Below the pieces are notes generated by a model. That model saw only the letters and a program-made list of their open reading frames with translations. It did no database searches and had not been told where the DNA came from. A stretch of 64,000 bases of DNA from Planomicrobium sp. CPCC 101110 (lineage in GTDB: Bacteria > Bacillota > Bacilli > Bacillales_A > Planococcaceae), in assembly GCF_007859395.1 (NCBI RefSeq), contig NZ_VOHD01000009.1:124001-188000 (forward strand), read 5' to 3'. The translations under genes were made by a program, and so were the position numbers. Positions 1-7,704 of this stretch are shown here, piece after piece (the stretch's first letter is position 1; every line of letters starts with the position of its first letter).

Positions 1-110
1 CCGTTTGTAACTTCTTGTGAGTTATATACAATGGAACTGATTTCCTGTGTTTCGGGGCCATAGCAGGCGATAAGCGAAAAATGTGGAATTTGGTCGAATT
101 GTATATTCAT
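1..110 (-). CDS. Mur ligase N-terminus (MurE-like), 3' part outside window
   Basis: The first 36 complete codons of a leftward gene are present; the rest lies beyond the left edge. The start is an ATG at 110 preceded by a good ribosome binding site (AAGGAGCTGCC). The segment ISSIVYNSQEVTNG matches the start of the first domain of UDP-N-acetylmuramoyl tripeptide synthetases, where MurE proteins have I.SI..DSREV..G. If it is a MurE-type ligase it adds the third amino acid to the UDP-MurNAc dipeptide in the cytoplasm. Another Mur ligase with the same fold is possible because the catalytic region is not visible. Confidence 0.5.
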   Translation of the reverse strand, partial: MNIQFDQIPHFSLIACYGPETQEISSIVYNSQEVTN

Positions 111-428
111 TGGCAGCTCCTTCTTTATGAAAATAACTTGTTCTACAGATAATTTTATCCTTAGATTACCATTATTCTATCATTTTAACAGGAGCGAGAG
201 AACCGTTTCCGAAAGCCATTTACCCAATATACTTTATTTTCGTACTATTCGACTAGGCCAGCCCTTTTTCTTAACGCTTTTTGGATATAGCTCCGTTGTT
301 TATTGATTTCTACTGGAAACGAATTTCTATTTATGGAAACTGTTTTATGCCCATCCTTTAAAATTAAACAAAAAAGGAGCAAAAGCTGAAGAGCTTTTGC
401 TCCTTTTCGGCAATCATCCAAATCCATC
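111..428. other. Intergenic region: Mur-like gene leader and flotillin terminator
   Basis: This 318-base stretch carries the leader of the left-edge Mur-like gene (AT-rich, with a TAGAAT/TAAAAT -10-like stretch near 172-190 on the minus strand) and, at 372-406, the terminator of the flotillin operon. A 71-codon minus-strand open frame crossing it runs through the terminator hairpin and is not a credible gene. Nothing else was recognised. Confidence 0.6.
372..406 (-). terminator. Terminator of nfeD-flotillin operon
   Basis: Inverted repeat AAAAGGAGCAAAAGCT / AGCTTTTGCTCCTTTT with a short loop, followed on the minus strand by a T run. It lies just past the flotillin stop codon. Confidence 0.9.
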
Positions 429-1967
429 TTACTTTTCCGTTTGTTTAGAGGCTGTTTCATACTGTAGTTGCTTTATCGCCTCAGCGTAATCAGTTTTCCC
501 TGTCAAGCTCTCCAGCATGTCGCGGACGTCGATGCCTGAAGATTCTTTTAGCGTCTCTTGAAGCGAGGACATCAAATTAGTCGCGTAAGCCGTTACTTTG
601 TTGGCGCCGCCGCCTTCTCCGCCACCTGTATCGACTACAGTGATTTTATCAATATTGGAAAGCGGGCTTGCGATTTCTCTTGCGTACTCAGGCAGCATCT
701 TAACGATCATGTCGAGAGTGGCAGCCTGGCCGTACATTTCAAACGCTTCCGCAATTTTGCGTTTTGCTTCGGCCTCGGCCAAACCTTTCATGCGGATGAT
801 ATCCGCCTCCGATTCACCTTGCGCACGAAGAGAATCGGCTTTCGCCAAACCATCGAGGCGCACTTTTTCCGCATCCGCTTTCGCCATCGCTTCAACGCGG
901 TACTTCTGTGCATCCGCCACTGTCAGCTGTTTTGACTTTTCCGCTTGGGCAGCCTGTTCAACCGCATAACGGTCGGCATCGGCCTTTTTCTTTACTTCGG
1001 AATCATACTGGCGCTCACGGCGCTGGATTTCTTTTTCTTCCAACTCAATTTGCTTTTGGCGCTCAATGATGCGAATTTGCATTTCCTGCTCTATGACTTC
1101 CTGTTTCGAGCGGGCCGTCTCAAGCTCGTATGCTTGGTCGGCGCGGGCTTTCGCGCTGTCCTGCTCGCGCCGGTATTCCGCGACTTTCAATAAGTTTTCT
1201 TTCTCCGCTTCCGCAATTTCCGTGGCGCGCTGGATTTCAGCACGCTGTGCGTCTTTGCCAGCTTCTGCCCGCTTGATGCGCGTCTGCATTTCCGATTCCG
1301 CCGTCGCAATGTCGGCATCCCGCTTCACTTGTGCAATACGCGCTTTACCGAGTGAATCCAGATAGCCGTTTTTATCGCGCACGTCTTTGATAGTAAAGGA
1401 GACAATTATCAAACCCATTTTCGCCAGATCATGGGAAGCGACGCGCTGCACTTCTTGGGAAAATTTGTCGCGGTTTTTATAAATTTCTTCGACAGTCATC
1501 GATCCTAAAATGGAACGCAAATGGCCTTCAAGCACTTCTTTCGCTTCGTTTTCGCGGTCTTCCTTTGACTTTCCTAGAAACTGTTCTGCAGCAGTCGCGA
1601 TTTCAGAAATTGAACCGCCGATTTTGATGATGGCCGTGCCGTCGGCCATGACAGGAACTCCTTGTTCCGTATAAACTTCAGGTGTGGTCACTTCCAACTT
1701 GCTTGACAGCAAACTGAGCGGCGCCGCCTGCTGGAATATCGGCAGCAAGAATGTCCCTCCCCCTCTAATGATCTTAATGCGGTTTCCTGAATCGTCCGTA
1801 TGGACATTCTTTGACCCTAAGTAGCTCCCTGTCACAATCAATGCTTCATCGGGGCCTACCGTCTTATATTTAGTGATATAGACGCCGATAATCGCCAGCA
1901 GCACAAACGCTGCTATTCCCACTGCAATCATACCCATTCCAATTTCCATTTCCATTCCCCCAGTCAT
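429..1967 (-). CDS. floT: Flotillin-family membrane scaffold protein
   Basis: Flotillin, 512 residues, close in length to B. subtilis FloT/YuaG (about 509). An N-terminal hydrophobic segment (about residues 10-31) anchors it, followed by an SPFH/band 7 domain (about 33-200), then a long charged, Ala/Glu/Lys-rich coiled coil (about 210-420) with many AEA/ADA repeats typical of flotillins, and a C-terminal tail. Flotillins organise ordered membrane microdomains and affect membrane fluidity and envelope stress responses. The start overlaps the nfeD stop by 4 bases (ATGA), so translation is probably coupled. An ATG at 1949, behind GGGGGA, is an alternative start. The gene is the second in a two-gene operon behind a sigma-W-like promoter. 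Confidence 0.95.
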   Translation of the reverse strand: MTGGMEMEIGMGMIAVGIAAFVLLAIIGVYITKYKTVGPDEALIVTGSYLGSKNVHTDDSGNRIKIIRGGGTFLLPIFQQAAPLSLLSSKLEVTTPEVYTEQGVPVMADGTAIIKIGGSISEIATAAEQFLGKSKEDRENEAKEVLEGHLRSILGSMTVEEIYKNRDKFSQEVQRVASHDLAKMGLIIVSFTIKDVRDKNGYLDSLGKARIAQVKRDADIATAESEMQTRIKRAEAGKDAQRAEIQRATEIAEAEKENLLKVAEYRREQDSAKARADQAYELETARSKQEVIEQEMQIRIIERQKQIELEEKEIQRRERQYDSEVKKKADADRYAVEQAAQAEKSKQLTVADAQKYRVEAMAKADAEKVRLDGLAKADSLRAQGESEADIIRMKGLAEAEAKRKIAEAFEMYGQAATLDMIVKMLPEYAREIASPLSNIDKITVVDTGGGEGGGANKVTAYATNLMSSLQETLKESSGIDVRDMLESLTGKTDYAEAIKQLQYETASKQTEK

Positions 1968-2503
1968 TTTTTCCCGCCGAAACTTACCGGTTGATATGCC
2001 CTGACATACAGCGTATTGTCTTTGACATCGATAATCAGCACCTGCTCATCTTGGCTTATAGCTTCGTTATCATAGCCTGTCGCCCGCTTCGCAATCATGC
2101 CGCCATATGTTTCCATAACGACTTCCCCATATCCATTCTCAGGTATCGGAATAATCACCCGCGCAACTTGCCCAAGAAGCGACTCTTCTGTATACGCGAT
2201 GGATGATTCCGCAGAGGACAACGGCAATAAAACAAAGAAATAAAGCAAAAAGTCCAAGAACGCCGCTATTGCTAAAGAAACGCCAAGTATGGCCAAGCTG
2301 CTCCATCCCGTCCCGATTTCCAGCAAATAACCTGCTGCAGCTGCCAAAGTGAAGAATGCCAAGATGACTGTCGGATTTAAAAAAGGAAGCGCATCTCCCC
2401 CGTCAGCAACATCGCCAAAAAACACGTAAAGCACTGTCAAAGCCCCTGCGATAATAAGGGTGTACATATACAGCTGCTCCATGGCCAGCTTAAACAGCTC
2501 CAT
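1964..2503 (-). CDS. nfeD: NfeD family membrane protein (YuaF-like)
   Basis: NfeD partner of the flotillin, 179 residues from the chosen start. Three to four hydrophobic segments fill residues 1-95, and the last ~75 residues form the predicted NfeD OB-fold (GQVARVIIPIPENGYGEVV onward), ending with the conserved hydrophobic strand VLIIDVKDNTLYVRAY. B. subtilis has the same pair (yuaF-floT). NfeD proteins work with SPFH partners at the membrane. An upstream ATG at 2518 is in frame, but the only good ribosome binding site (GGGAGG) lies 7 bases before the ATG at 2503, so the shorter form is preferred. Confidence 0.93.
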   Translation of the reverse strand: MELFKLAMEQLYMYTLIIAGALTVLYVFFGDVADGGDALPFLNPTVILAFFTLAAAAGYLLEIGTGWSSLAILGVSLAIAAFLDFLLYFFVLLPLSSAESSIAYTEESLLGQVARVIIPIPENGYGEVVMETYGGMIAKRATGYDNEAISQDEQVLIIDVKDNTLYVRAYQPVSFGGKK

Positions 2504-2546
2504 TCCAAAACCTCCCATTCCAGTTATTTTATTTCCATACTTTCTA

Positions 2547-2572
2547 TACGGAGAGAAAAGAAGAAAGTTTCA
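2547..2572 (-). promoter_or_regulatory. Sigma-W-type promoter for nfeD-flotillin
   Basis: On the minus strand, TGAAAC (2572-2567), a 16-base spacer and CGTA (2550-2547) match the ECF sigma-W consensus. It sits 44 bases upstream of the nfeD start. The orthologous B. subtilis operon belongs to the SigW regulon. Confidence 0.8.
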
Positions 2573-2658
2573 GAAAAATACATTTTCCATCGAAAAGGCC
2601 GTTCGTCTTCGGAATGCCGGTTCTTCTTCCTCTGTATAGAAGAATCCTTCAACAACCA

Positions 2659-2690
2659 AAAAGACGGCTGTCTTAAGACAGCCATCTTTT
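2659..2690 (-). terminator. Terminator of GNAT gene
   Basis: AAGATGGCTGTC / GACAGCCGTCTT hairpin with a 4-base loop, then TTTTT on the minus strand, 22 bases past the stop of the leftward acetyltransferase gene. It insulates the nfeD promoter. Confidence 0.9.
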
Positions 2691-2711
2691 GCTTAATGTG
2701 CAGATGCAGTT

Positions 2712-3425
2712 TTATAGAATGGGTTTTGCAAATTGAAGCTCGTGGAAGCCTTTGACAAGCTGGAAACCGAGGCCGACATAGCCGGATTCCAGCAGTTTCC
2801 GCTGTTTTTCAAGATCATTGAGTTTCGCGCTGACGTAATCCGTATACCGAAGCGGAGGGTTCTTCAAATCTTTCATAAAGATATACCGATCCAAACTATT
2901 GTATTTGTTTTTTAACGCTTTGATGTACATATGCTGGGAAAACTTGTCTTTCAAGCTGGGAATGTTCATCGGCGCTACCGTACAGCAAACATAGCGGAAC
3001 TCTTCTTTTAAATGAGGCAGCTCTTTCATTACAACTTCTGCCAAAGTCTGCTGGAGCCGATTGCCCCTGTATTCAGGAAGCACTACAGAAATTTCTTGAT
3101 AGATGACCTTCGAAAGCTCTTCTTCCCCAAGCCCGATGTCGTATCCCAAATGCCCTTCATCAATTTCCGGTATCAACAAAGCACGGAAGCCGATCAGCTG
3201 GCCTTCCGCGAATGCGCCTACCATAACTCCCCGTTCGTTTAAAATGAATAGGAATTCCTCCGTTGACAGCGGCTGGAGCGTTTCTTTTTCAGCAAGCGAT
3301 TCGATTACGGTTTCCTGCACGTGTTCGATTATCGGCAAATCTTCCAAAGAGAGGCGCTTTATATACATAGGCTGTTTTTCATGAAGCACTTGGTTAGTTA
3401 TAGTCCCTTCATACAAGAACCCCAT
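2712..3425 (-). CDS. GNAT family N-acetyltransferase
   Basis: Predicted acetyl-CoA-dependent N-acetyltransferase, 237 residues, larger than a minimal GNAT domain (about 150). Residues ~20-200 carry the fold: the beta-4 strand and acetyl-CoA loop are seen in SVVLPEYRGNRLQQTL, where RGNRLQ replaces the usual R/QxxGxG/A. The C-terminal ~40 residues (KQRKLLESGYVGLGF) are an addition typical of Bacillales proteins annotated only as GNAT. The substrate cannot be read from sequence. AGGAG lies 8 bases before the ATG. Transcribed alone; the terminator at 2659-2690 closes the unit. Confidence 0.85.
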   Translation of the reverse strand: MGFLYEGTITNQVLHEKQPMYIKRLSLEDLPIIEHVQETVIESLAEKETLQPLSTEEFLFILNERGVMVGAFAEGQLIGFRALLIPEIDEGHLGYDIGLGEEELSKVIYQEISVVLPEYRGNRLQQTLAEVVMKELPHLKEEFRYVCCTVAPMNIPSLKDKFSQHMYIKALKNKYNSLDRYIFMKDLKNPPLRYTDYVSAKLNDLEKQRKLLESGYVGLGFQLVKGFHELQFAKPIL

Positions 3426-3546
3426 TGTACATTCTCCTATTGGTTAGTTTATGTCGCTTTTGTAAGTTAGCATACCACGCGCAAAAGAACTCGTCTGTAT
3501 TTCCGATGAATTTTTATGCATTTCATCCTTTTTTACAAGTCCTAAA

Positions 3547-4065
3547 TCATGCCGGCAATTTGAAAAATCCTTCGATTTGCTTTTTTGATGTCAGAAGAAT
3601 GACAGTATTTCCAGGCCGGGCATTCTGGAACACCCGCATTCGTTCCCTCATCTTCATCTTCCGCGCAGAATAAGTGGTGATGATGAATTTCAAAAAGGGC
3701 CAATCCATTTTTTCGGGGCACCCTTCCCCTAAATCAGGCCGTGTTCTTCCGATATTAGCCAGCCAGCGTTTTAAAACCCGATACAAGCAAATGCCTAATG
3801 GCAGCTCCAGGTAAATCATTGTATCCGCTTCTGCTAAACGGATATCGGCCGTAGCTGTATAATTTCCGTCAATGATCCACTTATCGCTTTTTACGATTTT
3901 TTCTTGGGCCTCCCTGAATTCTTCAGGTTCTGCTTCTATCCAACCGGGCTTCCAATAATACGCGTCAAGATGGTAAACCGGCAGGGATAGTTTCTTTCCA
4001 AGCTTAGCAGCGAATGTGGACTTCCCCACTCCTGCAGACACGCCCATTACGATGACTTTTTCCAC
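3547..4065 (-). CDS. P-loop NTPase, adenylate-kinase-like (FlaR/topology modulation type)
   Basis: A 172-residue cytoplasmic P-loop protein. The Walker A motif GVSAGVGKST is at residues 8-17, followed by the small-kinase pattern LPVYHLDAYYWKPGW and WIIDGNYTATADIRLAEADTMIYLELP, which is characteristic of the family annotated as DNA topology modulation protein FlaR or AAA family ATPase. It resembles nucleotide or shikimate kinases in fold, but no substrate is established. The start has a GGGAGGCAG site just upstream. No clear terminator follows; the 121 bases to the next gene contain only T-rich sequence. Confidence 0.8.
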   Translation of the reverse strand: MEKVIVMGVSAGVGKSTFAAKLGKKLSLPVYHLDAYYWKPGWIEAEPEEFREAQEKIVKSDKWIIDGNYTATADIRLAEADTMIYLELPLGICLYRVLKRWLANIGRTRPDLGEGCPEKMDWPFLKFIITTYSARKMKMRERMRVFQNARPGNTVILLTSKKQIEGFFKLPA

Positions 4066-4158
4066 ATTCTGCCTCCCTTTTTTTCACTCTTGTTTTCTAT
4101 TTTACTATTAAATGCAAGAGCCAATCTATAAAAAATTTAGACAATCTAAAGATATGGG

Positions 4159-4187
4159 TTGCAATTTCCGTAAACCCATGTTATTCT
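4159..4187 (+). promoter_or_regulatory. Sigma-A promoter of cold shock gene
   Basis: TTGCAA (4159-4164), a 17-base spacer and TATTCT (4182-4187). Transcription from here would give a 5' leader of about 110 bases before the csp start codon, like the long cold-responsive leaders of cspA-type mRNAs. Confidence 0.65.
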
Positions 4188-4303
4188 AAGGAAGAATTAT
4201 TTTTGTTCGGATAACTTTTTTAAAAGTGTCAGATGTATATCTGCAAGATTTGAGCAAGGATAGTAATACAATGTATGCTCACGCATACGAGGAGGAAACA
4301 CAC

Positions 4304-4504
4304 ATGGAACACGGTAAAGTAAAATGGTTTAACTCAGAAAAAGGATTTGGCTTCATCGAACGCGAAGGCGGCGACGATGTATTCGTACATTTCTCTGCAA
4401 TCCAAAGCGAAGGCTTCAAATCACTAGACGAAGGTCAAGAAGTTACTTTTGACATCGAGCAAGGCCAACGCGGTCTTCAAGCTACTAACGTAGTTAAAGC
4501 TTAA
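4304..4504 (+). CDS. csp: Cold shock protein (CspA/CspB family)
   Basis: A 66-residue single cold shock domain, the standard length. RNP1 (KGFGFIE) and RNP2 (VFVHFS) RNA-binding motifs are intact. It binds single-stranded RNA/DNA and acts as an RNA chaperone in the cytoplasm. The ATG at 4304 is placed by a strong GGAGG (4291-4295); an in-frame upstream extension to 4226 has no ribosome binding site and is leader sequence. Monocistronic: own promoter and long leader upstream, strong terminator 18 bases downstream. B. subtilis has several paralogues (cspB/C/D), and which one this matches is not resolved. Confidence 0.97.
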   Translation: MEHGKVKWFNSEKGFGFIEREGGDDVFVHFSAIQSEGFKSLDEGQEVTFDIEQGQRGLQATNVVKA

Positions 4505-4521
4505 TCTAAAACCAACTATTT

Positions 4522-4554
4522 ATGGGTTCCTCTTCGGAGGAGCCCATTTTTTTG
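4522..4554 (+). terminator. Terminator of cold shock gene
   Basis: ATGGGTTCCTC, TTCG tetraloop, GAGGAGCCCAT, then seven T residues. Confidence 0.95.
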
Positions 4555-4570
4555 CCTTTTTCTTGCATAA

Positions 4571-4600
4571 AAAAGCGCAGCTCTGCAAAGCTGCGCTTTT
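4571..4600 (-). terminator. Terminator of the VOC-hydrolase/microprotein operon
   Basis: AAAAGCGCAGCT / AGCTGCGCTTTT hairpin followed by TT on the minus strand, 33 bases after the stop of the 35-codon gene. Confidence 0.9.
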
Positions 4601-4633
4601 CCCTTTTCTTGAGTGCCCGTCCATTCTATGATT

Positions 4634-4741
4634 TTATTGCTGAGGATTCATTGCGAAATACAATTGGAACACCAAAAAAATCAAAATGCATGCCGCAAGA
4701 GTCCCGATGGCAATCCCAAGTGCCAGTTTCTTTCCATCCAT
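4634..4741 (-). CDS. Small single-pass membrane protein, 35 residues
   Basis: A short gene with ATG at 4741 and TAA at 4634-4636. The product starts MDGKKLALGIAIG, has one hydrophobic helix (about residues 6-29) and ends FAMNPQQ. Its ribosome binding region (GGGGTGAGGGC) is nearly the same as that of the gene upstream (GGGGTGAGGAC). It begins 17 bases after the stop of the VOC-hydrolase fusion gene and ends just before a strong terminator, so the two are probably co-transcribed. Function unknown; a membrane microprotein is inferred only from hydrophobicity. Confidence 0.65.
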   Translation of the reverse strand: MDGKKLALGIAIGTLAACILIFLVFQLYFAMNPQQ

Positions 4742-4758
4742 GCCCTCACCCCTTTTTC

Positions 4759-6417
4759 TCAAATCTGTCCTGCCTCATCCAGCCATGCACCCTCAATCAG
4801 TTTCATCGCCTCAAAAGCGCCCTTGCCCCTATTTGATAGTACGGTCAACACACTGCCGCTATCCGGATAGTAGCCTGAATGGAAACTTACTCCCGGGTCA
4901 TAGCCTATGACGTGATATTTAGTGATGGCACCGTCCTGTCGATCGATCCAAACACCATAGCCGTAATCGCCGCTCCCCCCGGAAACATGGGCAGTGAGCA
5001 GACAGCCGGTCATGCCTTTTGAAAGCAAGGAATGATTCATCAGGCTCTCCCAAAAACGCACCATATCATTTGCGGTAACAAAAGCCCCTCCATCAGCTCC
5101 TCCGATAACCGGAATTGCGTATTGGTTGGTCCGCCAACCGTTTTTTTCTTCAATATAGCCAAATGCCGTCTGCGCCGGCAGCTGATCCAATGGAAAATAA
5201 CCGGAATCCGCCATTTCTGCCCGCGCAAAAATCCGTTCTTCCACCTCTTCTATAAACGGCTTGCCCGTTATTTTTTCCACAACCAGGCCGAGTGCGATAA
5301 ACCCTGCATTGTTGTACCGGAAACGTTCACCCGGCGTGAACAGCATCGGCCTGTTTTGGAAGAGCGGCAAAAAATCACTGCCGGTTTTCATTCCATACAT
5401 CGGCCGATCGTGCCACAATTCTTCATAATCCGCCATTGTTTCTTCATCAAAATAATCCGGGATGCCGGAAGTATGCGTCAGCAGATGATGGATGGTTGCA
5501 GGAAAATCCGGGAAAAGATCCGGCAGCACTTCGGACAGCTTGGCTTCGAAAGACAAAAGCCCTTCTTCCACCAGCTGGCATATGATAACCGCAGTAAATA
5601 TCTTGCTGCCGGAAGCGATGCCAAAACGTGTATCTATGGCATTTGGCCGCAGATTCGCCCGGTCAGCCAGCCCCTTTGCTGTTGACCATGTTTCTTTTCG
5701 CTTGAAGATAGCGACTCCTGAAAACTCCATTTCCTCCAATGTATCGGATATAGGATTTTCAGCGGCAGCTTCCCGGAACTCGCCTTCTTCCGTAATATCG
5801 ATTTGGCGGCCGTCCGCCAGTTCAACCGATAGCGGATGGGTTTCACTTTTCTGCTTCGAAAAATACCATAGGCGTTTTGGCGGCACCAGGAGCAGATAAG
5901 TATCGCCTTTTCCAAGGAAATTCAACGTGCCGGGATCTATACCTTTATTGCCCCGCACCGGGATATTCATTTCTTCCAATCGGCGGCCGATTTCTTTTAC
6001 ATGCGGGGTAGTGATGCTGACTTCACTGATGTTCAGGAGCGAATCGACGGTAAAGTCGCCCATCCGGTCGACGTTACGCCTTGCAATAAATTCTATAATA
6101 TTACCAGCCGGATCTTGAAAATAAAACGCGTCTGCGTTGAAATTGGCATAAAAGATTTCGTCCATGCCATCTTGGCGATTTAAAGTTACACGTGAATTTG
6201 CCCAGCTTTTAGCAAGCGTGAATTGGTTGCCGGGAATATTAAAGGCAAAATGATAAAATGCTTTCCGTTCGGATTTTTCGAAGACCAGCTGAGATTCACC
6301 GATCGAGAGCGTAAAACCGGTATCGCCCTCCTCCACAATACGGAATCCTAATTGGTATTCATAAAACCCTTTCAATTCTTCCAAACGATTTGTATATAAG
6401 GTCACTTTTTTAAACAT
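4759..6417 (-). CDS. Fusion of glyoxalase/VOC region and class C beta-lactamase-like serine hydrolase
   Basis: A single 552-residue frame joining two families. Residues ~1-205 resemble VOC (glyoxalase/bleomycin resistance) modules: MFKKVTLYTNRLEELKGFYEYQLGF, FYFQDPAGNIIEFIARR, then a second, shorter half-module. Residues ~230-552 are a penicillin-binding-protein/beta-lactamase class C-like hydrolase with SxxK at S269-K272 (SGSK), YxN at Y368-N370 and HTSGIPDY. No signal peptide precedes it, so it is probably cytoplasmic. The ATG at 6417 has GGGGTGAGG upstream; a start eight codons earlier lacks a site. No stop or frame change separates the parts. Both are usually encoded separately; substrates unknown. 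Confidence 0.85.
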   Translation of the reverse strand: MFKKVTLYTNRLEELKGFYEYQLGFRIVEEGDTGFTLSIGESQLVFEKSERKAFYHFAFNIPGNQFTLAKSWANSRVTLNRQDGMDEIFYANFNADAFYFQDPAGNIIEFIARRNVDRMGDFTVDSLLNISEVSITTPHVKEIGRRLEEMNIPVRGNKGIDPGTLNFLGKGDTYLLLVPPKRLWYFSKQKSETHPLSVELADGRQIDITEEGEFREAAAENPISDTLEEMEFSGVAIFKRKETWSTAKGLADRANLRPNAIDTRFGIASGSKIFTAVIICQLVEEGLLSFEAKLSEVLPDLFPDFPATIHHLLTHTSGIPDYFDEETMADYEELWHDRPMYGMKTGSDFLPLFQNRPMLFTPGERFRYNNAGFIALGLVVEKITGKPFIEEVEERIFARAEMADSGYFPLDQLPAQTAFGYIEEKNGWRTNQYAIPVIGGADGGAFVTANDMVRFWESLMNHSLLSKGMTGCLLTAHVSGGSGDYGYGVWIDRQDGAITKYHVIGYDPGVSFHSGYYPDSGSVLTVLSNRGKGAFEAMKLIEGAWLDEAGQI

Positions 6418-6484
6418 GTCCTCACCCCTTACGACAAGCATACCGAAAACGATAGGGATTTTCCTCTTTTATACAACAAAAAGA

Positions 6485-6507
6485 AAAAGGAGCACAAGGC
6501 TCCTTTT
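6485..6507 (-). terminator. Terminator of GNAT gene
   Basis: AAAAGGAGC / GCTCCTTTT hairpin with a 5-base loop and a T-rich tail on the minus strand, between the 6568-7035 gene and the VOC-hydrolase fusion. Confidence 0.8.
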
Positions 6508-6567
6508 ATACCGCTCCGGTAAACTGCAGTTCTTTCGCTTCTCGATTGCCGGCTGCCAAAATCACTT

Positions 6568-7035
6568 TCAGCCAGAAGCCCCTTTGCCTTTGTATTCTAA
6601 ACGGATCATATCACGGCATTGTATGCCGTTCTCAAAAATCGGTTCCGGGTAATGGCGGATAAAAAAGTCCCGGTCGATAGCCGCAATGCGGAATCCACAT
6701 TTCTGATAGAGGGCGAGCTGGCCGATGCTTGAATTTCCCGTGCCGATTTCCACTGTTTCATAGCCCATCCGCAAAGCTTCCGAAAGCGCATGATTCAGCA
6801 GCTCTTTGCCATAGCCCTTGCCTCTTCTGGAAGTTTCAAGGGCTATATTTTTTATTTCAATGGCAGTGTCAGTGAGCGGCAAAAGGATATACGCGCCGAC
6901 CCTCTCGCCTTGATGTTCTGCGGCATAGCAAAAACCGGTTGCTGCATATGAAAGAATGAGCTCTTCAGACGGGTCCGCCTCGAGCAGCAAATCCATTGGC
7001 AATGGTTCGTTTTTTCGCAGCAGCCGGATATCCAT
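6568..7035 (-). CDS. GNAT family N-acetyltransferase
   Basis: A 155-residue GNAT protein of standard length. The acetyl-CoA binding motif is complete: IALETSRRGKGYGKELLNHAL (R/QxxGxG/A as RRGKGYG), followed by the C-terminal motif LALYQKCGFRIAAIDRDFF. Substrate unknown; many close relatives act on amino acids, small amines or antibiotics. Its start codon shares one base with the stop of the preceding gene (TGATG), so the two are translationally coupled. Confidence 0.9.
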   Translation of the reverse strand: MDIRLLRKNEPLPMDLLLEADPSEELILSYAATGFCYAAEHQGERVGAYILLPLTDTAIEIKNIALETSRRGKGYGKELLNHALSEALRMGYETVEIGTGNSSIGQLALYQKCGFRIAAIDRDFFIRHYPEPIFENGIQCRDMIRLEYKGKGASG

Positions 7036-7487
7036 CAGTTTTTCTCTCGGAATCCCTGGTCGAGCAAATATTCTTTCGCATCGTCAAATGTGCCGAAGCT
7101 TTCTTCCAAGTTCTTTCCTGTGTAAACATTCCAGAACGGTTCTTCATAAGCTAAAAGCAATTTGACGTCTTCGCGGTTTGTCCAAGTTTTTTCATAAGGC
7201 GGTTCCGGTTCAAGCGATAGATAGTCGAGTGCATCAGCAATAACTGAGCGCAGTTCTTTTTCATTGAATTCACGGATATTGACGAAACCTTTACTGTCCG
7301 CTTCATAATGCGGCAAATCCCCTACATAGACAAAGCCGTTGCCGTTCGGATGAAGGTGGTACACTACTATTTTTTTATCATATAGGCTTTCTTCAAAGTG
7401 GAAATTCACACGCTTCATTGACACGTCTTTGCGCGTCAATTCCGGAAAAGATTCAATGATTTCCAGTTTTTGTTCGAATGTCAGCAT
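7035..7487 (-). CDS. Conserved protein of unknown function
   Basis: A 150-residue soluble, acidic protein without membrane segments or recognisable catalytic motif. It begins MLTFEQKLEIIESFPEL and contains two alternating-strand stretches (KKIVVYHLHPNGNGFVYVGDLP and YEEPFWNVYTGKNLEESFGTFDDA). I do not recognise a named family. The ATG at 7487 is preceded by GGGG at suitable spacing. In-frame codons continue upstream to 7673, but that stretch is the degenerate intergenic repeat and is rejected as coding. Coupled to the downstream acetyltransferase through a TGATG overlap. Confidence 0.75.
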   Translation of the reverse strand: MLTFEQKLEIIESFPELTRKDVSMKRVNFHFEESLYDKKIVVYHLHPNGNGFVYVGDLPHYEADSKGFVNIREFNEKELRSVIADALDYLSLEPEPPYEKTWTNREDVKLLLAYEEPFWNVYTGKNLEESFGTFDDAKEYLLDQGFREKN

Positions 7488-7539
7488 ATTTTTACCCCGT
7501 TTCTTATGGTTCACTCTTTGAATATTATAGCATGAAAAA

Positions 7540-7660
7540 GGCGGTGCTTTGGGCGGATTCGTGTAAGAATCGCGATTCGTCATGCAGGAACGTCCAAAGT
7601 GCTTGTAGAACGATTCAAAGTTCGTGCAGGAACCGAAAAACTTCATGAAGAAAATTCCGG
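7540..7660 (-). repeat. Degenerate ~20 bp repeat array (copy A)
   Basis: Read on the minus strand, the gap between the MMPL terminator and the 7487 start is made of about five imperfect units of 19-22 bases beginning TTCCTGCA, TTCTACAA, TTCCTGCA, TTCTTACA or similar, with GAA/GAAT and TCG endings. A 23-base stretch at 7634-7656, containing TTCTTCATGAAG in the middle, occurs identically on the plus strand at 16751-16773. Not coding. Confidence 0.55.
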
Positions 7661-7678
7661 CAACCAACTCCAAAACAA

Positions 7679-7702
7679 AAAAGCTGCGCGGACGCAGCTT
7701 TT
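7679..7702 (-). terminator. Terminator of MMPL gene
   Basis: AAAAGCTGCG / CGCAGCTTTT hairpin with a 4-base loop directly after the transporter stop, followed by TTTTGTTTTGG on the minus strand. Confidence 0.88.
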
Positions 7703-7704
7703 CA

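Noticed and set aside
245..460. 71-codon minus-strand ORF at the left end
   Set aside because: Runs through the flotillin terminator hairpin and into the 3' end of floT; no ribosome binding site.
5032..5685. Long plus-strand ORF opposite the VOC-hydrolase fusion
   Set aside because: Shadow of the minus-strand gene; no ribosome binding site or recognisable domain.
7488..7673. N-terminal extension of the 150-residue protein
   Set aside because: Corresponds to the degenerate intergenic repeat, with no ribosome binding site.
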